Assembly (NCBI RefSeq): GCF_014653785.1
Contig: NZ_BNAS01000005.1
Location: 187,090 to 241,354 of the forward strand
Reading direction: 5' to 3'
DNA from: Promicromonospora soli
Lineage (GTDB): Bacteria > Actinomycetota > Actinomycetes > Actinomycetales > Cellulomonadaceae
Length of the DNA: 54,265 nt
Under the pieces are notes generated by a model that worked only from the letters and a program-made list of their open reading frames with translations, made no database searches and was not told the origin of the DNA. Of the stretch, positions 47,653 to 54,265 are shown piece after piece (the stretch's first letter is position 1; each line of letters opens with the position of its first letter). The position numbers and the translations under genes were made by a program.

Positions 47653-50331
47653 TCACGGCGTGAGGATCAGTTCGTCCTCCTGCGCGGCGTCGACCGCCTC
47701 GGTGCTGAACGGCCACGGGAAGGTCTCCCCCGCCGCCCACGCACCGAGCTGGTCGTCGTAGTGCTCGGAGGCCGGATGCGCTGACGTGCCGGTCACGACG
47801 ACCCAGGTGGAGGCATCGAGGTCCGCGAGGTCGACGACCATGCGCATCGACGGGCCGCCCGTGACATCGAAGCTGCCGCTGGCCGCGTCCCACGCCGTGG
47901 CGTTCACGATCGACGGGCCACCCCCGACCTTGACCGGCGCCGGGTTCATGTACGCGGCGATCGGAGCCGGGATCCCGGACCCGCCCAGCACCAGGTGCTC
48001 CAGCCTGAGCTGGTGCAGGGTGCCCCACTCCCAGTCGCCGGTGTCCTTGCCGAGCTCGACGGTGAGGTCCTGGCGCGCGCTGAGCAGTGCCTCCTTCAGC
48101 ACCTGGTCGCGGCTCTCCACGACGGCGACGGTGGACTGGTCGTCCCAGAACTCGTCGTTCGGGTTGTCGAGCATGCCCTGGACAACGGCGAGCCAGCGGC
48201 TGCCGCCGTCGGGCCACATGGACTGCGGCAGCTCGTCGTTGAAGGTGGCCTCCAGGAGGTTGCGCCACACTGCCGCGAAGTAGGCCGCGGCGGCGGAGTC
48301 GGCGTCCATGGAACGGCTGTCCCAGTCGGCCAGCAGGACCTGGCCGTCCGACTCGTAGCCGGCCGGAAGCTCGACCTTGAGCAGCACGGGCACCAGCCTC
48401 TCGGCGAACACGCTCCACTGGTCCATCTGGATCTCGGACATGTCGGCGGCCGTGAGCTTGCTGCCCTCCGCGATCTGCTCGCTCAGCAGGGTGCGGATGC
48501 GCTCCGACCGGTACCCGTAGTCCCAGTCACGCGTGATGAACGGCCCGGAGCCCGCCGGCAGCACCGCCTGGTTCGCCGCGACGATGAAGCCTTCCTTGGG
48601 GTCCACGACGCCCGGCATCTGCTCCGGGGCCACGTAGCCGGTCCAGTCGTAGCGGGCGTCCCAGCCTGGGCGCGGCCACGTGCCGTCGGACTCCACAGCA
48701 CCGGGGACGCTGGCCCGCACCGGGATCTTTCCCGGCGCCTGGTACCCGATGTGCCCGTCCGTCGTGGCGAACACGATGTTCTGCGACGGGACCTCGAACC
48801 TCGAGGCCGCCTTCTTCATGTCCTCGGGGGTCTTCGCACGGTTCATCTCGAACACGGCGTCGGCGGAGTGGCCGGGCTCGAGCGCCGTCCACTGCAGCGA
48901 GATCTCGTACTGGCCCAGCTCGGTGCCGGTCTCGGTGGGCGAGTTGCGCACCGCCTCCATCTCCGCCTCGTTCATGACCGACGAGACGATCGGGCCGTGC
49001 ACGGTCCGACGGACCTCCAGGTCGATCGGGCTGCCGCCGTCGACCCGGATCACCTCGGTCTCCTTCTCCATGGGAACCCACTTGTCCGCGCCGCGCAGGT
49101 AGGTGTCGTTGCGGACGCGCTCGATGAAGAAGTCGGTGACGTCGGCGCCCATGTTGGTCAAGCCCCAGGAGACGTCGGCGTTGTGCCCGATGATCACGCC
49201 GGGGAAGCCGGAGAAGGAGAACCCCGACACGTCGAAGGGGCACTCCGGACCCACCTGGGTGCAGTGCAGGCCCACCTGCGCCCAGACGCCGGGAGCGGCG
49301 AGGTCGAGGTGCGGGTCGTTGGCCAGCAGCGGCTTCCCCGACTCCGTGTACTGACCTGACACCGCCCACGAGTTCGAGCCCGTGGCCGCACCGCGCGCGA
49401 TCTGCACGGGCACGGCATCAAGGGCCCGCTGTGCCGAGTCCAGGGCGTCGGAGAGTTCCGGGCTCTTGTACACGTCCCCGCTGGCCGACGCCGTCTGGGT
49501 CGCCGGGGTCTGCTGCGTCCCCGCCGGTACGCCCGCCTCGGCAGGGTCGAGGATCGGCGCATTGCCGGTGCCCGAGTACGCCGGGAACAGCTCCGCGACC
49601 CGCGACGCGTCCCCGAGGGTGCTGTAGGCCAGGGCCCGGTCGAGCTCGTCGTTGTAGTTGCCGCGCAGGTCCCAGGCCATGGCCTTGAGCCAGGCGAGCG
49701 AGTCGATCGGGTCCCACGGCTCCGGCTCGTTCACCTCGACGCTGACGTCGAGCACCGTGTACTCGACGGCCGTCTCGGCGGGGCTGCGGTCAGCGAGATA
49801 GGCGTTCACGCCGTCGGCGTAGGACTGGAGGTACTGCCGGGTCGTGTCGTCGAGGATGTTGAACTCCTCCTCCGCGACGTGCCGCCAGCCGAACGTGCGG
49901 GTGACCATGTCGGCCTGGATCGCGTCCGGGTTGTTGCCCACGAGCTCGGCCAGCCGGCCGGCGGTCACGTGGCGGCGGTAGTCCATCTCGAAGAAGCGGT
50001 CCTGCGCGTGCACATAGCCCTGCGCGCGGAACAGGTCCTCGGCGGAGTCGGCGTAGATCTGCGGTACGCCCTGGGCGTCGCGGCTCACGCGCACGTCCGA
50101 GCTGAGTCCCTCGACCTGCACCGTCCCGGAATGCTCCGGGAGCGGACGCCGAGCGGTGAGCCAGCCGAAGGTCGTCAGTGCGACCAGCACCAGCACCAGG
50201 ATGACGGCGGTGCCGACCAGGAACTGGCGAACACGGGACGTGCGGGTCCGACGGGGCTTTGCGGGTCCCGCACTTTCGGGGGTGGCTGTTTCAGCGGGCT
50301 CTAAGGGCTCGGCGGAAGTGGTCGCGGACAC
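47653..50331 (-). CDS. Penicillin acylase family protein (Ntn hydrolase precursor)
   Basis: 892 residues. An N-terminal TM anchor (about 35-58), the alpha-chain start VRVSRDAQGVPQIYADSAEDLFRAQGYVHAQDRFFEMD, a spacer near 255-315, then RGAATGSNSWAVSG where Ser319 would become the beta-chain N-terminal nucleophile after self-cleavage. Later HNADVSWGLTN and LLADWDSRSM regions also match. Family members cleave acyl amides such as penicillin G or acyl-homoserine lactones; the substrate here is unknown. GTG 50331 chosen. Confidence 0.88.
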   Translation of the reverse strand: MSATTSAEPLEPAETATPESAGPAKPRRTRTSRVRQFLVGTAVILVLVLVALTTFGWLTARRPLPEHSGTVQVEGLSSDVRVSRDAQGVPQIYADSAEDLFRAQGYVHAQDRFFEMDYRRHVTAGRLAELVGNNPDAIQADMVTRTFGWRHVAEEEFNILDDTTRQYLQSYADGVNAYLADRSPAETAVEYTVLDVSVEVNEPEPWDPIDSLAWLKAMAWDLRGNYNDELDRALAYSTLGDASRVAELFPAYSGTGNAPILDPAEAGVPAGTQQTPATQTASASGDVYKSPELSDALDSAQRALDAVPVQIARGAATGSNSWAVSGQYTESGKPLLANDPHLDLAAPGVWAQVGLHCTQVGPECPFDVSGFSFSGFPGVIIGHNADVSWGLTNMGADVTDFFIERVRNDTYLRGADKWVPMEKETEVIRVDGGSPIDLEVRRTVHGPIVSSVMNEAEMEAVRNSPTETGTELGQYEISLQWTALEPGHSADAVFEMNRAKTPEDMKKAASRFEVPSQNIVFATTDGHIGYQAPGKIPVRASVPGAVESDGTWPRPGWDARYDWTGYVAPEQMPGVVDPKEGFIVAANQAVLPAGSGPFITRDWDYGYRSERIRTLLSEQIAEGSKLTAADMSEIQMDQWSVFAERLVPVLLKVELPAGYESDGQVLLADWDSRSMDADSAAAAYFAAVWRNLLEATFNDELPQSMWPDGGSRWLAVVQGMLDNPNDEFWDDQSTVAVVESRDQVLKEALLSARQDLTVELGKDTGDWEWGTLHQLRLEHLVLGGSGIPAPIAAYMNPAPVKVGGGPSIVNATAWDAASGSFDVTGGPSMRMVVDLADLDASTWVVVTGTSAHPASEHYDDQLGAWAAGETFPWPFSTEAVDAAQEDELILTP

Positions 50332-50516
50332 GCAGTGGAGACTACCGCCCGCCCCTGGGCTTGAGTGAACGCCCTTCGGTGAACAGCCTCGGGAGATCCT
50401 GGGACTATCCCCCGCCGCCCGACCGTTACTATTGGCACTCGGAAACCCCGAGTGCCAGGCACGGTCCCGGTGAGCGCGCGATGCCCCGGCCGGCCTGACG
50501 TCCAAGAGGAGAGCAC

Positions 50517-50882
50517 GTGCCCACCTACGCGTACCGGTGTGCCGACTGCGGCCACGCGTTCGACATCCACCAGGAGTTCAGCGACGAGTCGCTGACCCTC
50601 TGCCCCGAGTGCGAGGGCCGGCTGCGAAAGGTGTTCAGCTCCGTGGGCGTCACCTTCAAGGGGTCCGGTTTCTACCGCACCGACTCGCGCAGCACGTCGA
50701 CGAGCAGCACAGTGAAGCCCGGCAAGTCGGAGTCGTCTTCGGACTCGTCGTCGTCGGGTTCGTCGAGCAGCACGTCCTCGGACAGCTCGGGTTCCTCGTC
50801 GTCGGGAACCTCGAGCACGTCGGGTTCCTCGAGCTCTTCGGGTTCCTCGTCATCGAGCACGTCGAAGGCCGCCTCCGCCTGA
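50517..50882 (+). CDS. FmdB family zinc-ribbon protein with serine-rich tail
   Basis: 121 residues. The zinc ribbon CADCGHAFD...CPECEG (about 8-36) is the FmdB signature; the C-terminal 65 residues are almost entirely Ser with Gly and Thr. Proposed roles are regulatory; actual function is unknown. GTG 50517 follows AGAGGAGAG. Divergent from the penicillin acylase gene. Confidence 0.88.
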   Translation: MPTYAYRCADCGHAFDIHQEFSDESLTLCPECEGRLRKVFSSVGVTFKGSGFYRTDSRSTSTSSTVKPGKSESSSDSSSSGSSSSTSSDSSGSSSSGTSSTSGSSSSSGSSSSSTSKAASA

Positions 50883-50932
50883 TCTCGGGCGCGCCCGAGT
50901 TCGGTCGGGCGCTGGCCGGGCGGCGGTGAGTT

Positions 50933-51114
50933 TCGGTCCTTTGGTGGCCCCGGCCGCGGCCCCGGCGAACTCGGTCACTTGGTGGCCCCGGCGCGCTGAA
51001 ATCGGTCACTTGCTGGCCCCGGCATGCTGAGTTCGGTCCCTTGGTAGCCCGGCCGCGCTGGGTTCGGTCCGTTGCTTCGAGATCGGTCCATCGATGGACC
51101 GATCTCGAGGCAAC
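50933..51114. repeat. 31-bp tandem repeats ending in a 44-bp palindrome
   Basis: TCGGTC-headed units begin at 50933, 50971, 51002, 51033 and 51064 (spacing 38, 31, 31, 31), each with CTTGGTGGCCCCGGC. The last unit merges into a 44-bp palindrome (51071-51114, one mismatch) centred on ATCGAT. The window's last 50 bp hold related units. The rest of the gap, 51115-51419, shows no gene I can support. Confidence 0.85.
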
Positions 51115-51419
51115 GGGCCGATCTCGCGCGAAACGCAGACACAACGGACCGAAGTCGCACGCGCCGCGAGCGGCACCTTGCTGGGTGCTCGTCTCTGAAG
51201 GCGGCGCCTTGCATGAGGCCGACCGACCTATCGCCCACAGCGCTCATCCCCGAGGCCCCTCCCTCCGCCCGCCGGCAACTATCTCTTCGCCGGTTGCACC
51301 GACCCGGTCGACGCGCTTCCAACGGCGCGAGCCCGACCACAGGCGGCGTCTTCCCGCCGTCGTGCACAGGTTGCCCGACGGCGGCCCCGCAGGCCCGCCT
51401 GGCTGCATAACGTGCCGGC

Positions 51420-52235
51420 ATGGGACTTCTCGACACGATCGCCGAGCCGGCCGCGCGCCACGGTTCGCCGCCGGGCTCCGGCGCGCCCACGCCATGGGGC
51501 CGGACGAACAGAACGCCGCCGCCCGCGGGGTCGCGCACGGCGCTCACCGCACTCCTGCCCCGGCAGGGCCGGCCTCGTTCGGCCGCGCTCCGCCGGGTGC
51601 GGCGCGTCGCGTGGCGCTGGCGCTTCGCACTCGCCGCCGCAGTGTTCGGCCTCGCGATCGCCCTGACGGTGCACCTCCTGCGCCCGCCGCCGCCCCCGAC
51701 CGTCGACGTCGCGGTCACCGCGCGTCCCATCGCGGCCGGCACCGAGCTCGGCCGGGACGACGTCGTCCTGCGCGCGATCGCCGCCGACCTCGCCCCGCCC
51801 GGCGCCGTGCACTCGGTGCGGGACCTGCTGGGCCGCGCGGCCGTCGTCGGGCTGCCGGCGGGAGCGCCGTTGCACACCACCCTCGTCTCCGACGGCGGTG
51901 TCTCTGCCGCGGCCCCCCGCGGCACGGTAGTGGTCCCGGTTCGCCTGTCCGACGACGCGGTCGCCGCCCTGCTGCGCCCCGGCGACCGGGTGGACCTGCT
52001 CGCGGGAACGACGTCGGGCAGCGAGCCGGGGGCTGCTCCACCCCAGTACCTCGCCCGGAGTGCGCTGGTCCTGCCCGTCCCGGCGGAGCGCGAGCCGGAG
52101 GGATCGGGCGGGCTGCTAGGTCCGGTGTCGGACGGCGACCGGCCCGTCACGCTGGTCGCGGTGAGCCCGCGGGACGCCCCGGAGCTGTCGTCGGTCTCCG
52201 GCTGGGGATCGGTGACGGCGGTGCTGGTGCCGTAG
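51420..52235 (+). CDS. SAF-domain protein, CpaB/RcpC-like
   Basis: 271 residues. A basic cytoplasmic start, one TM helix (about 70-87), a proline run, then the SAF domain (about 94-160, VDVAVTARPIAAGTELGRDDVVLRAI) and a second domain with RGTVVVPVRLSDDAVAALLRPGDRVDLL. This is the arrangement of CpaB-like proteins, linked to Flp pilus assembly, but no other pilus gene is nearby, so the role may be different. ATG 51420. Confidence 0.75.
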   Translation: MGLLDTIAEPAARHGSPPGSGAPTPWGRTNRTPPPAGSRTALTALLPRQGRPRSAALRRVRRVAWRWRFALAAAVFGLAIALTVHLLRPPPPPTVDVAVTARPIAAGTELGRDDVVLRAIAADLAPPGAVHSVRDLLGRAAVVGLPAGAPLHTTLVSDGGVSAAAPRGTVVVPVRLSDDAVAALLRPGDRVDLLAGTTSGSEPGAAPPQYLARSALVLPVPAEREPEGSGGLLGPVSDGDRPVTLVAVSPRDAPELSSVSGWGSVTAVLVP

Positions 52236-52395
52236 GAATTCGGCGGGGAAGGTTCGGGCATACTGGCGACCGGCGCTGCCAATTCGGCCGAATGTCCTGT
52301 TCGACGTGCGAAATGCCCTGGGCAATCGCAGAATCCTGCCCGGGCCGGTCCCGGCAGCCCGCGACCATTCGGAACAACTTCAGGGGACCCCAACG

Positions 52396-52824
52396 ATGTT
52401 TCAGGGCTTCAAGGAATTCATCACGCGCGGCAACGTGCTCGACCTCGCGGTCGCTGTCGTCGTCGGCGCTGCGTTTTCCGGAGTGATCGACGGCCTGGTC
52501 AAGGGCTTCATCATGCCGCTCATCGGGTGGCTCATCGGCGCTCCCAACTTTTCCGGTATCAGGTTCAGCGTCCCGAACTGGCAGGGCGGGTCCACGGTGT
52601 TCCCGATCGGCCTGTTCATCCAAGGCCTGATCATGTTCCTGCTGATCGCGGGTGCGATCTACTTCTTCGTGATTGTTCCCGTGAGGCGGCTCTCGGCGCT
52701 GCGCAAGCGCGCGGACGAGCCCACCGTCGAGGAGTCCCTCGCCGAGGACGTCGTCCTGCTCACCGAGATCCGCGACCTGCTGCGCGCCCAGGCCGGCGTG
52801 CGGGCCGACTCGCAGTCGAGCTGA
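52396..52824 (+). CDS. mscL: Large-conductance mechanosensitive channel MscL
   Basis: 142 residues: amphipathic N-terminus MFQGFKEFITRGNVLDLAVAVVVGAAFSGVI, pore helix 1, periplasmic loop, helix 2 LFIQGLIMFLLIAGAIYFFVI, and a charged C-terminal bundle with VRRLSALRKR and TEIRDLL. It opens at high membrane tension to release solutes on osmotic downshock. ATG 52396; longer readings upstream are not needed. Confidence 0.95.
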   Translation: MFQGFKEFITRGNVLDLAVAVVVGAAFSGVIDGLVKGFIMPLIGWLIGAPNFSGIRFSVPNWQGGSTVFPIGLFIQGLIMFLLIAGAIYFFVIVPVRRLSALRKRADEPTVEESLAEDVVLLTEIRDLLRAQAGVRADSQSS

Positions 52825-52865
52825 GCTCCTCCGTCGCCCTTCGCGGGCGGCGATCGGCAAAAGGT

Positions 52866-52899
52866 CAGGTGACCGGCAGTTCGGGCTGCCAGTCACCTG
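52866..52899. terminator. Hairpin after mscL
   Basis: 14-bp arms (52866-52879 and 52886-52899) with one mismatch, loop TTCGGG. It can end mscL on the plus strand, and on the minus strand is followed by CCTTTTGCC, so it may serve both directions. Confidence 0.65.
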
Positions 52900-52970
52900 G
52901 TCTTCTACCGACCCCTGACGTCTCGGCGATGATGCGGCACGCGGTCTCGACAGGCTCGACCACCGAGCCG

Positions 52971-53207
52971 TCAGCCCCAGTGCGGCGGGACATCCCGCCT
53001 GAGCTGCTCGTCGTTGGAGCTGTGACCCGCGTCGGGTGCGGCTCCGCCGTCGGATCCCTCGCCCCAGCCGGCCGGGCGCTCGTCGGCACTCACGCCCAGC
53101 ACGGCCTCGCGTTCGGTCCCGCGCCGCACGGCACGCCGGGGACCCCGCCGTCGAGGGGCGGCGTCGATCGGTGCCGGGTCGGCCGGCTTGTTCACGGACT
53201 CGCTCAC
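52971..53207 (-). CDS. Small conserved actinobacterial protein ending in PPHWG
   Basis: 78 residues, disordered and rich in Arg, Pro and Ala, ending SNDEQLRRDVPPHWG. Small proteins with an ND-x-L-x-x-D-x-PPHWG end recur in actinobacteria; function unknown. ATG 53207 follows a GGTGAGC-type site. On the minus strand, 34 bp after the SRPBCC gene. Confidence 0.65.
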   Translation of the reverse strand: MSESVNKPADPAPIDAAPRRRGPRRAVRRGTEREAVLGVSADERPAGWGEGSDGGAAPDAGHSSNDEQLRRDVPPHWG

Positions 53208-53241
53208 CGGACCATTGTCGCCCTGCGCGGCCCGCGTTCAG

Positions 53242-53721
53242 TCAGGCCGTGGCGAACGCCACCAGCGCGTCCAGGGAGGCCTGCCATCCGGTCGCGGAGC
53301 CGACGCCGCGGTGGATCGAGCCGCCGCCCTCGCCGTGCGCCTCGAACCCGGTGTGCACCAGGCGCAGCACGGTCTGGTCGGGTCCGACCTCGGTGAACGT
53401 CACCTCGATGCGGCTCGCCCGCTCTCCGTCCGGGTCGAACCGCCAGTCGCCGTCCAGCATCCATGCGAGCACGAGCCGGCCGGGGGCGCCCCATTCGAGC
53501 ACCCGGCCCCAGTCGCACTCGGTGCCGTCGGGCTGCCGCTCGTACCAGCGGCCGCCCGCGGTCGGCTCGAACACGATCGCCGCGGGCCGCTCGTCCCCGA
53601 GCCAGTGCCCTTCGAAGAGCCACGCCGCCTGCTCCACGGTGTACAGCTCGAACGCCCGCGCCAGGCCGGCGGGCACGGTCACCTCCGCCACGACGGGCGC
53701 GTAAGCCTGGGTCTCGCTCAT
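53242..53721 (-). CDS. SRPBCC/AHSA1-like protein
   Basis: 159 residues with a START/Bet v1-like fold: AEVTVPAGLARAFELYTVEQAAWLFEGHWLGDERPA at the start and RIEVTFTEVGPDQTVLRLVHTGFE near the middle. Usually paired with an ArsR regulator in actinobacteria, as here (ATGA overlap at 53718-53721). Binds small hydrophobic ligands; function unknown. Confidence 0.85.
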   Translation of the reverse strand: MSETQAYAPVVAEVTVPAGLARAFELYTVEQAAWLFEGHWLGDERPAAIVFEPTAGGRWYERQPDGTECDWGRVLEWGAPGRLVLAWMLDGDWRFDPDGERASRIEVTFTEVGPDQTVLRLVHTGFEAHGEGGGSIHRGVGSATGWQASLDALVAFATA

Positions 53722-54146
53722 GATCGGTCCCTCTCGGATTCGTCGCCGCGCCCCGCCTTGTCGGACGGGGCACCGCTCCGCCGTCGGACGGCGTCCTCGC
53801 CGACGTACTCGGCGAAGGCGGCCAGATGATTGCTCCAGAAACGGTCGAGGTAGGCCCGCACGTCGGCCGGCCCGCTCGGATCAAGGCCATAGAGCCGCCG
53901 CGTTCCCTCCGCGTGATCGCGGACGAGCCCGGCCTCCTTCAGCACCTTGAGGTGCTGCGACACCGCGGGCCGGCTGATCGGCAGCCGATCCGCAAGCTCT
54001 CCCACGGACACTGCGCCGTCTGCCAGCAGGGCGACTATGTCGCGACGCCGGGCGTCGCCCAGCGCGTCGAGCTGCTGCTCGCCGCGCCTGGCGTCCCGGC
54101 CGGCGCCCCGCCCAGGGCCCGGGCCGGCGTCCGCTCGCCGGGCCAT
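53718..54146 (-). CDS. ArsR family regulator paired with SRPBCC protein
   Basis: 142 residues with winged helix LDALGDARRRDIVALLADGAVSVGELADRLPISRPAVSQHLKVLKEAGLV. No metal-binding cysteines. ATG 54146; a longer in-frame start at 54200 runs through the candidate operator. First gene of a two-gene unit and likely self-regulating. Confidence 0.88.
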   Translation of the reverse strand: MARRADAGPGPGRGAGRDARRGEQQLDALGDARRRDIVALLADGAVSVGELADRLPISRPAVSQHLKVLKEAGLVRDHAEGTRRLYGLDPSGPADVRAYLDRFWSNHLAAFAEYVGEDAVRRRSGAPSDKAGRGDESERDRS

Positions 54147-54151
54147 CGTTC

Positions 54152-54186
54152 GGTAAGTTCCCACGAACGGTAAGTTACAACTAACC
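54152..54186. promoter_or_regulatory. Candidate ArsR operator
   Basis: GGTAAGTT-AC-AACTAACC (54169-54186) is an inverted repeat with 7 of 8 matches per arm; a further half site GGTAAGTT lies at 54152-54159. Just upstream of the ArsR start codon. Confidence 0.5.
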
Positions 54187-54213
54187 ATTAACGGCCGCAA
54201 CCTCAGATCGAGT

Positions 54214-54265
54214 TCGGTCGGTTGCGCGGCACGAAACGTGACCTCGGTCGGTTGCCTCGAGATCG
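54214..54265. repeat. Start of a TCGGTC tandem repeat, cut by the window end
   Basis: TCGGTCGGTTG units at 54214 and 54244 (30-bp spacing); the second continues CCTCGAGATCG, closely matching 51064-51084. Same family as the array at 50933-51114. Confidence 0.7.

Noticed and set aside
47995-49359. 454-residue plus-strand frame opposite the penicillin acylase gene
   Set aside because: Antisense shadow with His/Arg/Val bias; the minus frame has the nucleophile region and family landmarks.
50933-51114. CRISPR array
   Set aside because: Units are contiguous 31-bp repeats with no unique spacers, and no cas genes occur in the window.

Overview
The window is about 54 kb of very GC-rich DNA with dense genes, GTG/TTG starts, many ATGA stop-start overlaps, TetR/ArsR/MarR/HxlR regulators, an F420-type luciferase-like oxidoreductase, a SepX/GlpR-type divisome gene and FmdB/CpaB-like genes. 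This fits a high-GC actinobacterium. The GH51, GH35 and GH12 polysaccharide-degrading genes suggest a plant-litter or soil member of the Micrococcales, perhaps Promicromonosporaceae or Cellulomonadaceae. That placement is inference; no rRNA is present.

Positions 1-11.8 kb hold housekeeping and regulatory genes: an AlkC/AlkD-like repair protein, a TetR/thioesterase pair, a receptor Ser/Thr kinase with a duplicated outer domain beside an FHA protein and a large membrane protein (all three share an upstream motif), an MscS/CmpX-like channel, a PNPOx-fold protein and a RidA. Positions 11.5-13.3 kb form a thiol-redox locus: a thioredoxin-like protein divergent from a leaderless 54-residue cysteine peptide, which overlaps a FrnE-like DsbA gene, which in turn overlaps a TetR gene. 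Positions 13.3-33 kb hold two sugar-use loci (GH51 with a LacI regulator; GH35 with an MFS transporter), an ArsR-controlled exporter, short-chain dehydrogenases, regulators and several decayed genes.

Positions 33.3-44.8 kb are the unusual part. An intact tRNA-Ala(CGC) at 44745-44817 is preceded by two further copies of its last 43 bp, at 33317 and 37501, each with the same integrase terminator on its left. These sites bound two tandem integrated elements. Element 1 (37501-44743) looks complete and compact: two Nudix genes, a GntR repressor with 9-bp repeats, a fully overlapping operon ending in an ATPase/helicase-like replication gene, an excisionase-like protein and a tyrosine integrase, plus three separate repeat arrays that could be replication origins. 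It resembles an actinobacterial integrative element of the pSAM2 type stripped of its conjugation gene. Element 2 (33317-37500) has kept cargo (a GH12 endoglucanase-like protein and a MarR-controlled secreted beta-propeller-like protein), but its regulator and integrase have been reduced to fused fragments. A further integrase remnant lies left of the outermost site, so a third element once sat there.

Positions 44.9-54.3 kb return to chromosomal genes: SepX/GlpR, RimJ-like acetyltransferase, 5-formyltetrahydrofolate cyclo-ligase, penicillin acylase family protein, FmdB, SAF/CpaB-like protein, MscL, a small conserved protein, and an ArsR-SRPBCC pair at the end. Long intergenic palindromes and 31-bp tandem repeats occur between genes here and earlier in the window.
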